From: Bog-473 sp035552395
GTDB taxonomy: Bacteria > Actinomycetota > Acidimicrobiia > Acidimicrobiales > RAAP-2
Direction of reading: 5' to 3'
Length of the DNA: 64,000 bases
Assembly: GCA_035552395.1 (NCBI GenBank)
Contig: DASZLL010000004.1
Span: 1 to 64,000, forward strand
The notes under the pieces were generated by a model. The model did no database searches and had not been told where the DNA came from. It worked only from the letters and a program-made list of their open reading frames with translations. Below are positions 16,346 to 25,145 of this stretch, in pieces. Each line of letters starts with the position of its first letter. Position 1 is the first letter of the stretch. The position numbers and the translations under genes are program-made.

Positions 16346-17728
16346 GTGCTGCGGACAGGACTTGTGGGGGCAGTGCGCACGGCAGTGCCGCTCACCTTGG
16401 CGGCGATCATGGCAGCGGCCACTCTCCTCGCGGCGGCCGGCCCTCCTGCGGGGGCATCGGAAGGATCGCTCCGGCCTTCCCTCGCGACCAACGGCGTCTG
16501 GCCGGGAGTGGGAAAGATCTGCGAACCGGGACCCGGGGGGGCATCGATCGAGCGCGGTGTGAGCACCAAGACGATTCACGTCGCGGCCTTCAACGACGCG
16601 TCGAACACGGTTGAGCCCGGGCTCGACAAGGAGTTCGTCCAACAGGCGAACGCCTTTGCCGATTGGTGCAACGCCTCGGGTGGGATCAACGGGCGCAAGA
16701 TCGTCGTGGACGACCGCGACGGGGCGCTCTTCAACGCCGCGCAGGTAACCGCACAGGCCTGCCAGAGCGACTTCATGGCGGTGGGGGGCGGCCTCGTGCT
16801 CGACCAGTCGGCCGTTCCGGTCAGGGAGCAATGCGGCCTGGGTCAGATCACCGGCTTTACCGTGTCCGATGCCTCAGACACGGCTTCAGACCAGGTCAAC
16901 CCTAGCAACATCAGCCTCAACCACGTACCGGCTGGCTGGTTCCTCGCGCTGGCGAAGAAGTACCCGCAAGCGGTCAAGAAGGCCGCCATGGGCGCCCAGA
17001 ACAACCCATCCATCCTCGAGCCCGAACACAAGTGGGCCGATGCAGCGCAAGCGTTCGGATGGAACATTGCCGAGTTCCAGGAGCCGCCGCTCACGGTGAC
17101 CGACTGGACTCCGTATGTGCAACAGCTGCAAACCCAAGGCGTCAAAGCGGTGTGGCCCGCGGACTCATCCGCCATCGCACCGTACTTTCAGGCCATGAGC
17201 ACCCTCGGGTACACCCCGGCCTTCATCGCACTGAGCGTCCAGGATTACAGTCCAAACACCCTAAAGGCGTTGCAGGGAGTCCACATCCCTCCGGTCTACG
17301 TCGAGACGAGCTGGTGGCCGCTCGAATTGGCTAGCCAGAGTCCCTCGACGGAGCAGTTGATTCAGGTCATGCACAAGTACGCCAAGGGAGACACGATCGA
17401 CTTCACCGATGAGGAGGGCGCAGAATCATGGCTCCTCTGGGCCAAGGCAGCCACCGCTTGCGGTGCCAATCTGACCTCCTCCTGCGTGCTGACCGACGCG
17501 TCCGCACAGAAGAACTGGAGCGCTGGTGGGATCCAGGCCCCGGTGCCACAGTTGACTGCGTCCAACAAGAACCCCACGCCTTCGCCGTGTTTCGCCCTGC
17601 TGCAGGCAACGCCGAGCAAGTTCGTCTATGACAAGGCACTCACGGGGCCCACGCAATCCATCTGGAACTGCAACCCGAAGAACATCGTCACGTTGACGAC
17701 TCAGCAGCTCGCAGCCATCAACGGCTGA
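16346..17728 (+). CDS. ABC transporter substrate-binding protein (LivJ/K type)
   Basis: 460 residues. The GTG start, preceded by GAGAAAGG, gives a classical signal peptide: RTGLVGAVRT then a hydrophobic stretch ending AGPPAGA-SEG, with cleavage likely after AGA. There is no lipobox cysteine, so it is secreted or wall-trapped, unlike the second binding protein at 34990. The mature part has the periplasmic binding protein type 1 pattern (IHVAAFNDA, FADWCNASGGINGRKIVVDDRDG, AQACQSDFMAVGGG). Divergent from livHM-G-F and clearly the partner for import. A hairpin follows the stop. Confidence 0.9.
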   Translation: MLRTGLVGAVRTAVPLTLAAIMAAATLLAAAGPPAGASEGSLRPSLATNGVWPGVGKICEPGPGGASIERGVSTKTIHVAAFNDASNTVEPGLDKEFVQQANAFADWCNASGGINGRKIVVDDRDGALFNAAQVTAQACQSDFMAVGGGLVLDQSAVPVREQCGLGQITGFTVSDASDTASDQVNPSNISLNHVPAGWFLALAKKYPQAVKKAAMGAQNNPSILEPEHKWADAAQAFGWNIAEFQEPPLTVTDWTPYVQQLQTQGVKAVWPADSSAIAPYFQAMSTLGYTPAFIALSVQDYSPNTLKALQGVHIPPVYVETSWWPLELASQSPSTEQLIQVMHKYAKGDTIDFTDEEGAESWLLWAKAATACGANLTSSCVLTDASAQKNWSAGGIQAPVPQLTASNKNPTPSPCFALLQATPSKFVYDKALTGPTQSIWNCNPKNIVTLTTQQLAAING

Positions 17729-17792
17729 CGTTGGGTCCCGCGCCCAGCCCGTATTGCGGCGCTAACGGAGCTTCCACCTGTTCGGCTTTCGC

Positions 17793-17820
17793 TGCGTGAA
17801 GGTCTCCTGACCTTGACGCA
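17793..17820 (+). terminator. hairpin downstream of binding-protein gene
   Basis: TGCGTGAAGGTC, loop TCCT, GACCTTGACGCA: 11 of 12 pairs match. There is no T tract, which is common in actinobacterial terminators. It lies about 65 bases after the stop. Confidence 0.5.
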
Positions 17821-17999
17821 GGGCAGTCGCTGAGGCACCTCTGGTCGATTGAGCGTGATGCGCTCGATGCCGTTGCTGACCGAACAGTGAATCGTCTAGA
17901 GGCCCGAGGGAGGGAAGAGTGCGCTCAAGGCGTTGCTACCAGTTCCTTCTTTCCAGGATGGAGGACGCAGCTGGCTTGCAAGGTGCCACATGCAGTCGG

Positions 18000-18015
18000 C
18001 ATAGTAATCACTATG
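18000..18015. promoter_or_regulatory. palindromic operator CATAGT-N4-ACTATG, copy 1
   Basis: CATAGTAATCACTATG, perfect six-base arms with a four-base spacer. A near-identical copy lies at 20839-20854 and a diverged copy at 36558-36573. It sits 16 bases before the DUF35 start and overlaps probable -10 sequence, so a repressor is likely. Confidence 0.65.
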
Positions 18016-18030
18016 GAATCGGGGTCTGGA

Positions 18031-18453
18031 ATGACCGGTCGTGAGGCGGTCACTCGTCCTGCACCCGTCCTCACGGAGGACAATCACTGGTTCTGGGACG
18101 CCGCGCGCGACGGGAAAATCGTGGCGCAGAGGTGTTCCGGGTGCCACCGTTTCCGTCACCCGCCTCGTCCGATGTGCCCTTGGTGTCATTCTTTCCAGTT
18201 CGAAATCACCAACCTGTCCGGCCAGGGAGAGGTCTACAGCTACTCAGTCCTGCACCACCCTCAGAACCCCGCGTTCGAGTACCCGGTGATTGCTGCGCTG
18301 ATCGACCTCGAAGAGGGCGTTCGGGTCCTCTCGAATCTCGTCGACGTCGATCCTGAAGACGTGAACATCGGGATGCTGGTGACCGTCGACTTCCGCCCGG
18401 CCCTCCACGAAAGCCAGGTCCCCGTCTTTCGGCCCCGCTCGGAAGTCCGATGA
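18031..18453 (+). CDS. DUF35 OB-fold/zinc-ribbon protein, ChsH2-like
   Basis: 140 residues. The N-terminal rubredoxin-like zinc ribbon CSGCHRF...MCPWC (two CxxC pairs) is followed by an OB-fold DUF35 domain (GQGEVYSYSVLHHPQNPAFEYPVIAALIDLEEGVRVLSNL). DUF35 proteins pair with thiolase-like enzymes; in steroid degradation the DUF35 part of ChsH2 binds the Ltp2 aldolase. The stop overlaps the next start as ATGA, so it is translated with the thiolase-like gene. ATG 18031 chosen; an ATG at 18013 lies inside the palindrome. Confidence 0.88.
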   Translation: MTGREAVTRPAPVLTEDNHWFWDAARDGKIVAQRCSGCHRFRHPPRPMCPWCHSFQFEITNLSGQGEVYSYSVLHHPQNPAFEYPVIAALIDLEEGVRVLSNLVDVDPEDVNIGMLVTVDFRPALHESQVPVFRPRSEVR

Positions 18454-19616
18454 GCCACCAACTTGCTGACGCCTCGGCGATCGTCGGGATCGGGCAAACC
18501 GAGTTCTCGAAAGCAGCCGGCCGCAGCGAGACCCAGCTCGCAAGCGAAGCGATCGTTGCAGCATTGGACGATGCCGGGCTCGCTCCCGAGGAGGTCGATG
18601 GCCTCGTCAGCTACACCATCGATCCGGTCGAAGAAACTGAACTGGTCAGAAGCGTCGGAATGCAGGAGATTCACTTTTCGAGCCGCGTGCCGTACGGCGG
18701 GGGCGGGTCTCAGGGTGTGCTGCTGCACGCGGCAGCCGCGGTAACGGCCGGCGTCGCCGACGTGATCGTGGTCTACCGAGCCGTGAAGGCCCGTTCCGGA
18801 GAACGGTTCGGGCGGGCTTCCGGTGGCACCCGGCCCACGTCGGCGCACTCTGGCTCGACGGCCATGCAGTGGTGCTTCCCGTACGGCGTTCTGACGCCCG
18901 CCTCGTGGATGTCCCTGAATGCGGTTCGCTACATGCACAAGTCGGGCGCCACCAACGAAGACTTCGGGCGCGCCGTGGTGCAGTTTCGTTCCTTTGCGGC
19001 ACGAAATCCCAACGCACACTTCTACGAAAAACCGATCACTCTCGAGGAGCATCAGGCATCTCGCTGGATCGCGGAGCCCGCGATCCGCCTCTTCGACTGT
19101 TGTCAGGAAACGGACGGGGCCGTGGCGATCGTCGTCACATCAGCGGCGCGGGCCTCCGACAGCCGACAGCCCGTGCTGATCTCAGCCGCCGCAGGCGCCG
19201 CCGTCTTCGAGGAAGAGATCGCAAGTAACCACTACCGGCCCGACCTCTCGGTGATGGACGGAAGCATTGCGATGGGTGAGCGCCTCTTCGGAGGGTTCGG
19301 GATCAGCCGGGAGGACATCGACGTCGCGCTCATTTACGACGCGTTCTCACCCATATTCCTGATGCAGTTGGAAGGCCTGGGCTTCTGTGAGTTCGGTGAA
19401 GCGAAGGACTTCATTGCTGACGGCAACATTGGCCCCGATGGCACGCTTCCCTGCAACACGAACGGTGGCTTGATCGGCGAGGGCTACATCCATGGCCTGA
19501 ACCTGAGCACCGAGGCCGTCCGGCAGCTGCGGGGGGACTCGTGCAACCAGGTGCCAGGCGCATCAACGGCGCTCGTCGGCGCGGGCAGGACCGGGGTCAT
19601 CCTTCGCCGACCGTGA
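18450..19616 (+). CDS. thiolase-like (SCP-x/Ltp2-type) protein lacking the nucleophilic cysteine
   Basis: 388 residues with the SCP-x thiolase fold (AIVGIGQTEFSKAAGRS at the start, DVALIYDAFSPIFLMQLE, and GGLIGEGYIHGLN near the C-terminus). Where thiolases carry the acyl-accepting cysteine (about residues 82-90) this protein reads YGGGGSQGV, with no cysteine. Ltp2-type aldolases are thiolase relatives that cleave a carbon-carbon bond without that cysteine and need a DUF35 partner, which is the overlapping upstream gene. Retro-aldol release of a side chain from a hydroxyacyl-CoA is therefore the best guess; a second such pair is at 24666-26299. Confidence 0.87.
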   Translation: MSHQLADASAIVGIGQTEFSKAAGRSETQLASEAIVAALDDAGLAPEEVDGLVSYTIDPVEETELVRSVGMQEIHFSSRVPYGGGGSQGVLLHAAAAVTAGVADVIVVYRAVKARSGERFGRASGGTRPTSAHSGSTAMQWCFPYGVLTPASWMSLNAVRYMHKSGATNEDFGRAVVQFRSFAARNPNAHFYEKPITLEEHQASRWIAEPAIRLFDCCQETDGAVAIVVTSAARASDSRQPVLISAAAGAAVFEEEIASNHYRPDLSVMDGSIAMGERLFGGFGISREDIDVALIYDAFSPIFLMQLEGLGFCEFGEAKDFIADGNIGPDGTLPCNTNGGLIGEGYIHGLNLSTEAVRQLRGDSCNQVPGASTALVGAGRTGVILRRP

Positions 19617-19686
19617 CCTAACCTTCCCCAATCCCCACTTCAGCTGGTACCGGACGGGACGTGATGATCCGCCCAGCTCCGGTCCG

Positions 19687-20784
19687 CTAAAGGTTCCAGA
19701 CGCGCACGGCGTTGCCGGCAACGACCAACTCACGGTCCTCGGCGGAGAGGTCTCCGAGCGTCTCCTCGACGATTTCGCGCGAACGGGGCCAGCTCGTCAC
19801 AGGGTGGGGGAAGTCGGTGGACCACATGATGTTCGCCGTCCCCAAGAGATCGCGCGCGCGATCCAGGCCGTAGTGCTCGTCGATGAACGTGAGATAGACG
19901 TTTCGATGGAAGTAGGTACTCGGCGGTTGGGAGATGGCCGGGAATTTGTACCCCTGGCGGGTCGCCATATCGTCCACTGTCTCGAGCCACCAGGGCACCC
20001 AGCCGAGGCCGGGCTCCACGAACACGAGCTTGAGATCAGGGAACCGCTCGAGTACACCTCCGAGGATCCACATGCCCAGTGCCTCCGCCGTCATCAGTGG
20101 CGTCAGGGGCACCATGACGCCCTTGTTCGGGGTGGGATCCCGCCGAGCGACATCGTCAAGCGTCGTCTTCAGCCCGATGTGGCAGCAGATCGGGAGACCA
20201 GAGCTCTGAATGGCGGAGAAAAGTGGCCCGTAGCGGTCGTCGTAGTAATCGGGCAGCCCGAGTTCGGCTGGGAACACCGGTAACTGCAGGGACTTGCCAC
20301 CCAACTCCACCACACGATCCACCTCGGCCACGGCGATGTCGATGTCGTGGATTGGTATCTGATAGGACACGATCAAGCGAGAAGGGTCAACGGACGCGAA
20401 ATCGTGCAGCGTGTCGTTGAACGCGCGCACTGTCTCCGCCAGACCTTCCTTTACATCGGATAGATAACGAAAGGCGCTGACCTCGCTGTAGATCACTTCA
20501 ACAGCGACGCCGTCGGTATCCATGTCCTTGAGGCGTTCCAACGGATTCCAGTAGCCCTCCCGCTTGAAGACACTGTTCGATGCTGCGATGGGAGCTGGGC
20601 CCTTCTTCGGGCCATTTCCCGCGGCGCCGGCGCGATTTACGGCACCCGTTCCCCGTGACATGCGGGCGTCGTAGCCCTCGGCCGCTTCGTCATAGAACCT
20701 GTGCAGGTGCGAAGGCAGGTGTCCCTTTACCTGGTCATGAGTGATTTTGACGTGTGAATCGGCGGAGATGAGCCGCTCGGCCAT
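19687..20784 (-). CDS. amidohydrolase-2 family metal-dependent hydrolase/decarboxylase
   Basis: 365 residues, a different subfamily from the YDEMRPGCY paralogues. Metal-site candidates: DSH in ISADSHVKITHDQV, CHIGLK, and the aspartate of WSTDFPHPVTSWP. ATG 20784 is selected because GAGAGGAAGAGGGA lies just upstream; the 19 codons before it look non-coding. The start region is divergent from the 21038 amidohydrolase, with palindrome copy 2 between them. Reaction unknown; the ACMSD/resorcylate decarboxylase relatives attack carboxylated rings. Confidence 0.87.
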   Translation of the reverse strand: MAERLISADSHVKITHDQVKGHLPSHLHRFYDEAAEGYDARMSRGTGAVNRAGAAGNGPKKGPAPIAASNSVFKREGYWNPLERLKDMDTDGVAVEVIYSEVSAFRYLSDVKEGLAETVRAFNDTLHDFASVDPSRLIVSYQIPIHDIDIAVAEVDRVVELGGKSLQLPVFPAELGLPDYYDDRYGPLFSAIQSSGLPICCHIGLKTTLDDVARRDPTPNKGVMVPLTPLMTAEALGMWILGGVLERFPDLKLVFVEPGLGWVPWWLETVDDMATRQGYKFPAISQPPSTYFHRNVYLTFIDEHYGLDRARDLLGTANIMWSTDFPHPVTSWPRSREIVEETLGDLSAEDRELVVAGNAVRVWNL

Positions 20785-20838
20785 GTTCCCTCTTCCTCTC
20801 GCAGCGGACTCGCACGAGTCCTGTTTGTCGCTGCTGTG

Positions 20839-20854
20839 CATAGTAGTAACTATG
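20839..20854. promoter_or_regulatory. palindromic operator CATAGT-N4-ACTATG, copy 2
   Basis: CATAGTAGTAACTATG: arms identical to copy 1, with a different spacer. On the minus strand TACTAT inside it is a plausible -10 for the 19687 amidohydrolase, so binding would block that promoter. It is also about 60 bases upstream of site g serving the divergent gene. Confidence 0.65.
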
Positions 20855-20902
20855 GAGGAAGAAGTCCCACGGCCGGACGCCTGAGCGGTCCGAAATTTGC
20901 CA

Positions 20903-20916
20903 GGATATTGTATACG
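20903..20916 (+). promoter_or_regulatory. AT-rich operator site g, upstream of 21038 amidohydrolase
   Basis: GGATATTGTATACG. The core ATTGTATAC recalls the GTATAC-centred palindromes described for some FCD-type GntR regulators (from memory, not checked). The first ten bases GGATATTGTA equal site b. Confidence 0.5.
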
Positions 20917-21037
20917 TCCAGGTCAGAGGTGCGACGAACGACGCTCAGTGAGGTGGAATCGGGCCACGCGGCTCTCGTCGGTCACAAAGAGGAAGAATCA
21001 AAGAGTCAACACATCCCGCGACCTTCGAAGGCTGTCC

Positions 21038-22315
21038 ATGCATCCTGAAGAGCTGATCCTCATCAGCGTCGACGACCACATCTGTGAGCCGGCCGACATG
21101 TTCGACGCCCACGTCCCTTCGAATTACAAGGAATTCGCGCCGAAGGTCGTCGAGGAAGATGGCAAACACCGGTGGACCTACTTCGGCAAGCCCGGAAGGG
21201 ACCTCGGACTCAACGCCGTCGCGGGCAAACCGCGCGAGATGTACAACGTCGACGCCCTGCGCTACGACGAGATGCGACCGGGCTGCTACGACGTAGACGA
21301 GCGCGTCCGCGACATGAACGCCGGCGGACAACTGGCCGGCCTCAACTTCCCGAACTTCACCGGCTTCTCGGGTCAGGTCCTCAATCAGGGCCCGGACAGA
21401 GACATCAACCTGGTCATGATCAAGGCCTACAACGATTGGCACGTCGACCAATGGTGTGGGGCGTATCCCGAGCGGTTTATTCCCTGTGGCATTCTGCCGC
21501 TCTTCGACCCCGTGGAGTCAGCGAGAGAAGTCCGGCGTCTGGCGGAAAAGGGCTGCCACGCGGTGACCTTCTCGGAGAATCCCGAAGCCTTGTCCATGCC
21601 TTCGATCTTCTCGGACCACTGGGACCCATTGTTTGGCGCTGCCTCCGACGTCGGGACGGTGCTGTGTTGCCACGTCGGATCGTCCTCGAGGTCCGCGCCG
21701 GCCGCGACTGACGCCCCCGCCGGCGTGAAAATGACGTCGTCCTCGGTGATGTCGGTCTTCACGCTGGTTGACCTGCTCTGGGCGAGCTTCTGGGGGCGAT
21801 TCCCGGAGCTCAAGTTCTCCTTGACCGAAGGAGACGTGGGGTGGATCCCGTACTTCGTCTGGCGGGCCGAACATGTCCAGGACCGCCACGGTGGTTGGAC
21901 GAAGCACGAGTTCCCACTCGGTGGTCCTCGACAGATCTTCCTCGACCACATCCTCTGTTGCTTCATCAGCGATCCGACGGCATTGCGCCTCATCGACGAC
22001 TTCAATCCTGATCACCTGTGTTGGGAAAGTGACTATCCGCATTCGGATTCGTCGTGGCCCCACGCCCCCGAGACACTGGTCGAGCTCTTCGAGGGCACGC
22101 CGGTCGACCTCGTCGCCAAGATCACACACCAAAACGCGATGACGCAATATCAGTTCGATCCCTTCGCGGTTCGCCCCAAGGAAAATTGCACGGTGCGAGC
22201 GCTGCGCGCCGAGTCTCCTGATGTCGACGTCATCACCCGTGTCGGCCGCCCCGCCGATGAGAGCGACCTGGTGACCTGGAAAGAGCTGACCGGAGGTCGC
22301 CGGACCGCGCGATGA
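21038..22315 (+). CDS. amidohydrolase-2 family metal-dependent hydrolase/decarboxylase
   Basis: 425 residues, close paralogue of the 8042 product: LISVDDHICEPADMFDAH (DxH), LRYDEMRPGCYDVDERVRDMNAGG, CHVGSSS and WESDYPHSDSSWPH. The start ATG has GAAGG seven bases upstream, and the leader from site g is about 120 bases. The next gene on the strand, 76 bases on, is the tandem CoA-transferase, so hydrolase and CoA-transferase probably act in the same step series. A similar arrangement, amidohydrolase then tandem CoA-transferase with a hydratase between, occurs at 46359-51053. Confidence 0.88.
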   Translation: MHPEELILISVDDHICEPADMFDAHVPSNYKEFAPKVVEEDGKHRWTYFGKPGRDLGLNAVAGKPREMYNVDALRYDEMRPGCYDVDERVRDMNAGGQLAGLNFPNFTGFSGQVLNQGPDRDINLVMIKAYNDWHVDQWCGAYPERFIPCGILPLFDPVESAREVRRLAEKGCHAVTFSENPEALSMPSIFSDHWDPLFGAASDVGTVLCCHVGSSSRSAPAATDAPAGVKMTSSSVMSVFTLVDLLWASFWGRFPELKFSLTEGDVGWIPYFVWRAEHVQDRHGGWTKHEFPLGGPRQIFLDHILCCFISDPTALRLIDDFNPDHLCWESDYPHSDSSWPHAPETLVELFEGTPVDLVAKITHQNAMTQYQFDPFAVRPKENCTVRALRAESPDVDVITRVGRPADESDLVTWKELTGGRRTAR

Positions 22316-22391
22316 CGCGTCAAACGATGCAGTCATCGGCGAGCCGGCGCGAGGTCGAGGGACGGATGCGCCAACGCGGCGCAATAACGCC

Positions 22392-24635
22392 ATGCTGAAC
22401 GGCATCCGCGTTCTCGATCGAACGACCGACATCGCCGGTCCCTATTGCACGAAGATCCTGGCCGACGCCGGCGCCGAGGTACTGCGGAGCGAGCCGGCCG
22501 AAGGCGATCCACTGCGGCACTATCGATCCGGGGGTTTGTTCGAGTTCTTGAATGCCTCAAAGCGGGTGCTCAGCCCCGAGGGAGACGCCGAGGCCGTCTC
22601 GTCGACGGACGTCGTCGTGACCTACAGCCCAGAAGAGGCCAGTGCGCTCCGAGAGGCTCATCGGCATCTCGTGGTGGTCTGTATCTCCCCGTTCGGGATG
22701 GAAGGGCCATGGACTGGCCGCCCAGCTACCGAGTTCACACTCCAAGCGACCTGTGGTTCCACCGGGGGGAGAGGCGATCCGACCGCTCCCCCTCTGGCCG
22801 CCGGCGGACGATTGGGGGAGTGGATCACCGGTACGTATGCCGCGCTCGCAACCATCGCCGCGCTAGGAGTCAGAGAGACTTCTGGTACCCGCACCGGTCG
22901 GCTCGTCGACGTTGCGATGCTGGACTGTATGGCCGTCACGCTCGTGACGTACCCGTCGGTCTTCGCCAGCTTCGCCGGCTGGAAGTCGATGCAAGGAACA
23001 GGCCGGGTCATTGAAGTGCCTTCCATCGAGCCGACCGAGGATGGATACGCCGTCTTCACCACGAACAGCGCTCAACAATTCCAGGACTTCCTCGTCTTGA
23101 TAGACCGCCCGGACTGGCTGGCCGATGAGGAACTGACGCTGGCCACCAAGCGTTTCATTCGCCGTCACGAGTTCCTTGAGGCCGTCCGCAACTACACCCA
23201 GACCCGTTCGACGGCTGATGTACTCGAACAGGCGGCTGCCTTCAGGATCCCGGCCGCGCCCCTACTCAATGGATCCACCATTGCCGAATTCGACCACTTC
23301 AAAGCGCGCGGCGTCTTTACGAAGTCCGCGACAGGTCGTTTTCGCCAGCCACGGCCGCCGTTTCGAATCGGCGACACGTCGAAGCAGGGCGATCGAAAGC
23401 AGGCTCGACCAACGGTCCCAGGAAGCCGGATTGGTTGGCCGGCCCGATCGGTCCGTGAAGGATGGAACGAAGACCGGTCGTTGCCCCTCGCCGGAATTCG
23501 CGTCCTCGATTGCACGGCGTGGTGGGCGGGACCATCGGCCACCCACGCGCTGGCCTGCCTCGGCGCCGATGTGATCAAGATCGAGTCGCCTGAGCGGCCC
23601 GATCCCATGCGAACGGCATCCACCCGGCGGCCATCGGATGGTCAATGGATGGAGTGGTCGCCCATCTTCCATGCCGTCAATTCCTCCAAACGCGCGATCA
23701 CGCTCGACCTTGGTGATCCGACGGGCAAGTCGCACTTCGAACAGCTCGCGAGCCAGGCTGACGTCGTAGTCGAGAACTTCACCCCTCGGGTGATGGACCA
23801 ATTCGGTCTCGATTGGGACCGGTTGCACGGCGTGAACCCACGCCTTGTGATGGTGCGCATGCCGGCGTTCGGCCTGGACGGTCCGTGGCGAGACCGCACC
23901 GGATTCGCCCAGACGATGGAGTCCATATCGGGCATGGCCTGGATCACGGGATTTGCCGATGGCCCTCCGGTTCTCGTCCGGGGCGCGTGTGATCCCGTCG
24001 CCGGAATGCACGGCGCCGTGGCGACGCTGTTGGCGCTGCGGGCCCGGGACTCGGACGGTCAGGGCAGGCTGGTGGAAGTGCCGATGGTGGAAGCAGCTCT
24101 CAACATCACGGCGGAGCAAGTCATCGAATGGGATCTCTCAGGAGTGATTCTGGGTCGCGAGGGACGGCTCGGGCTTGGTGCACTTGAGGGTGTCTATCGC
24201 TGCGACGGAGACGATAGGTGGGTCGCAGTCTCGGTGCGGTCGGACGAGGACTGGTCTGCTCTGCGTGCCACCGTCGGCCTCCCGGACGAGAAACGTTGGG
24301 CGGGCGGCGCCGGGCGACAAGAGCATGCGAAAGAGATCGACGGGGCGATCGAGGCGTGGACCTCACGGATGCGGCCTGCTGAGGTGGTCACGGCCCTGCT
24401 GGCGGCCGGCCTTCCTGTGGCCGAGGTCGTGCGGTCGCGCGACATCGTGCACAATCCACAGCTACGCCACCGGCGCCTCTTCGAGGTGGAAGATCATCCC
24501 GTGACAGGCCGGCACGAGTTGCCCACCCTGCCGTTCCGATTCAGTGACGTCGATCAATGGATGTCCGCGCCCGCTCCGACGCTGGGCCAGGACAACGGTT
24601 CCACCTTTGGCCACCTTGCCCCGAGCGGAGAATGA
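22392..24635 (+). CDS. tandem CaiB/BaiF family III CoA-transferase
   Basis: 747 residues, two complete family III CoA-transferase halves (about 1-345 and 360-747), each starting with the IRVLDxT...AGPxxT motif; the family norm is a single copy of about 400. The catalytic Asp of this family (Asp169 in E. coli CaiB, within DYxxG) is replaced by Glu in the N-terminal half (RLGEWITGTYAAL) but kept in the C-terminal half (GACDPVAGMHGAVATLLAL). The fusion thus looks like an intramolecular heterodimer with one active and one altered site. It probably moves CoA between acids, or racemises a 2-methylacyl-CoA. Confidence 0.9.
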   Translation: MLNGIRVLDRTTDIAGPYCTKILADAGAEVLRSEPAEGDPLRHYRSGGLFEFLNASKRVLSPEGDAEAVSSTDVVVTYSPEEASALREAHRHLVVVCISPFGMEGPWTGRPATEFTLQATCGSTGGRGDPTAPPLAAGGRLGEWITGTYAALATIAALGVRETSGTRTGRLVDVAMLDCMAVTLVTYPSVFASFAGWKSMQGTGRVIEVPSIEPTEDGYAVFTTNSAQQFQDFLVLIDRPDWLADEELTLATKRFIRRHEFLEAVRNYTQTRSTADVLEQAAAFRIPAAPLLNGSTIAEFDHFKARGVFTKSATGRFRQPRPPFRIGDTSKQGDRKQARPTVPGSRIGWPARSVREGWNEDRSLPLAGIRVLDCTAWWAGPSATHALACLGADVIKIESPERPDPMRTASTRRPSDGQWMEWSPIFHAVNSSKRAITLDLGDPTGKSHFEQLASQADVVVENFTPRVMDQFGLDWDRLHGVNPRLVMVRMPAFGLDGPWRDRTGFAQTMESISGMAWITGFADGPPVLVRGACDPVAGMHGAVATLLALRARDSDGQGRLVEVPMVEAALNITAEQVIEWDLSGVILGREGRLGLGALEGVYRCDGDDRWVAVSVRSDEDWSALRATVGLPDEKRWAGGAGRQEHAKEIDGAIEAWTSRMRPAEVVTALLAAGLPVAEVVRSRDIVHNPQLRHRRLFEVEDHPVTGRHELPTLPFRFSDVDQWMSAPAPTLGQDNGSTFGHLAPSGE

Positions 24636-24665
24636 CCCGGAAACCATCCAGCGGGCTGACCGTCT

Positions 24666-25145
24666 TCAAAGAGAGACGGGATGGCTTGAGGAGACGGGGC
24701 GGAAGTAGGGCAGCTGGATTTCGTCGGACGCCCGATGGAACTCGACTTGGAGCGCCAATCCCTCCCGCAGCTCGCCGGGTGGATGACCGATCACCGCGCT
24801 AAGGAACCACCATCCCTCCTCGAGCGCGACGATGGCAGGAGCGTAAGGAACGACAAAGGAAGGGTGTGGTGGTCGCCAAACCACGGTCCAGCTGTAGAGC
24901 GTTCCCCGACCGGCACTTTCTTCCCAACCGAGCGCCGTGCCGTTGCAGTCAGGACACACGGCGAAAGCGCGCAAGGCTCGGAATCCGCAGTCGGAGCAGA
25001 TGGGCAGGATGAGACGATCCTCACTGCAGCCCAACCAGAAAGGTTCGGACCGCGCCGTCGGTCGGGGTAGGCGAACGCCGAGTGGCTGCGGTGTAAGAAG
25101 TCCATTGGGGCTCGCCCCGCGTCCATCAGTCGCGGTGGCGCTCAT
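24666..25145 (-). CDS. DUF35 OB-fold/zinc-ribbon protein
   Basis: 159 residues. Zinc ribbon CSDCGFRALRAFAVCPDC (two CxxC) at about residues 50-67, then an OB fold (GRGTLYSWTVVWRPPHPSFVVPYAPAIVALEEG). A proline-rich N-terminal extension of about 30 residues is not seen in the 18031 copy. Its ATG overlaps the stop of the thiolase-like gene (ATGA), so gene order is thiolase then DUF35, the reverse of the first pair. Expected to form a complex with that thiolase-like partner. Confidence 0.87.
   Translation of the reverse strand: MSATATDGRGASPNGLLTPQPLGVRLPRPTARSEPFWLGCSEDRLILPICSDCGFRALRAFAVCPDCNGTALGWEESAGRGTLYSWTVVWRPPHPSFVVPYAPAIVALEEGWWFLSAVIGHPPGELREGLALQVEFHRASDEIQLPYFRPVSSSHPVSL

Larger units (their letters stand above)
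17729..18030. other. 302-base intergenic region
   Basis: It holds a hairpin at 17793-17820 and an operator-like palindrome at 18000-18015. An open frame reaches back to 17887, but its extra residues (NRLEARGREECAQG) look non-coding and cross the palindrome. I see no other gene. Confidence 0.6.

Noticed and set aside
17887..18030. N-terminal extension of the DUF35 gene
   Set aside because: The extra 48 codons cross an operator palindrome and do not look like DUF35 sequence.
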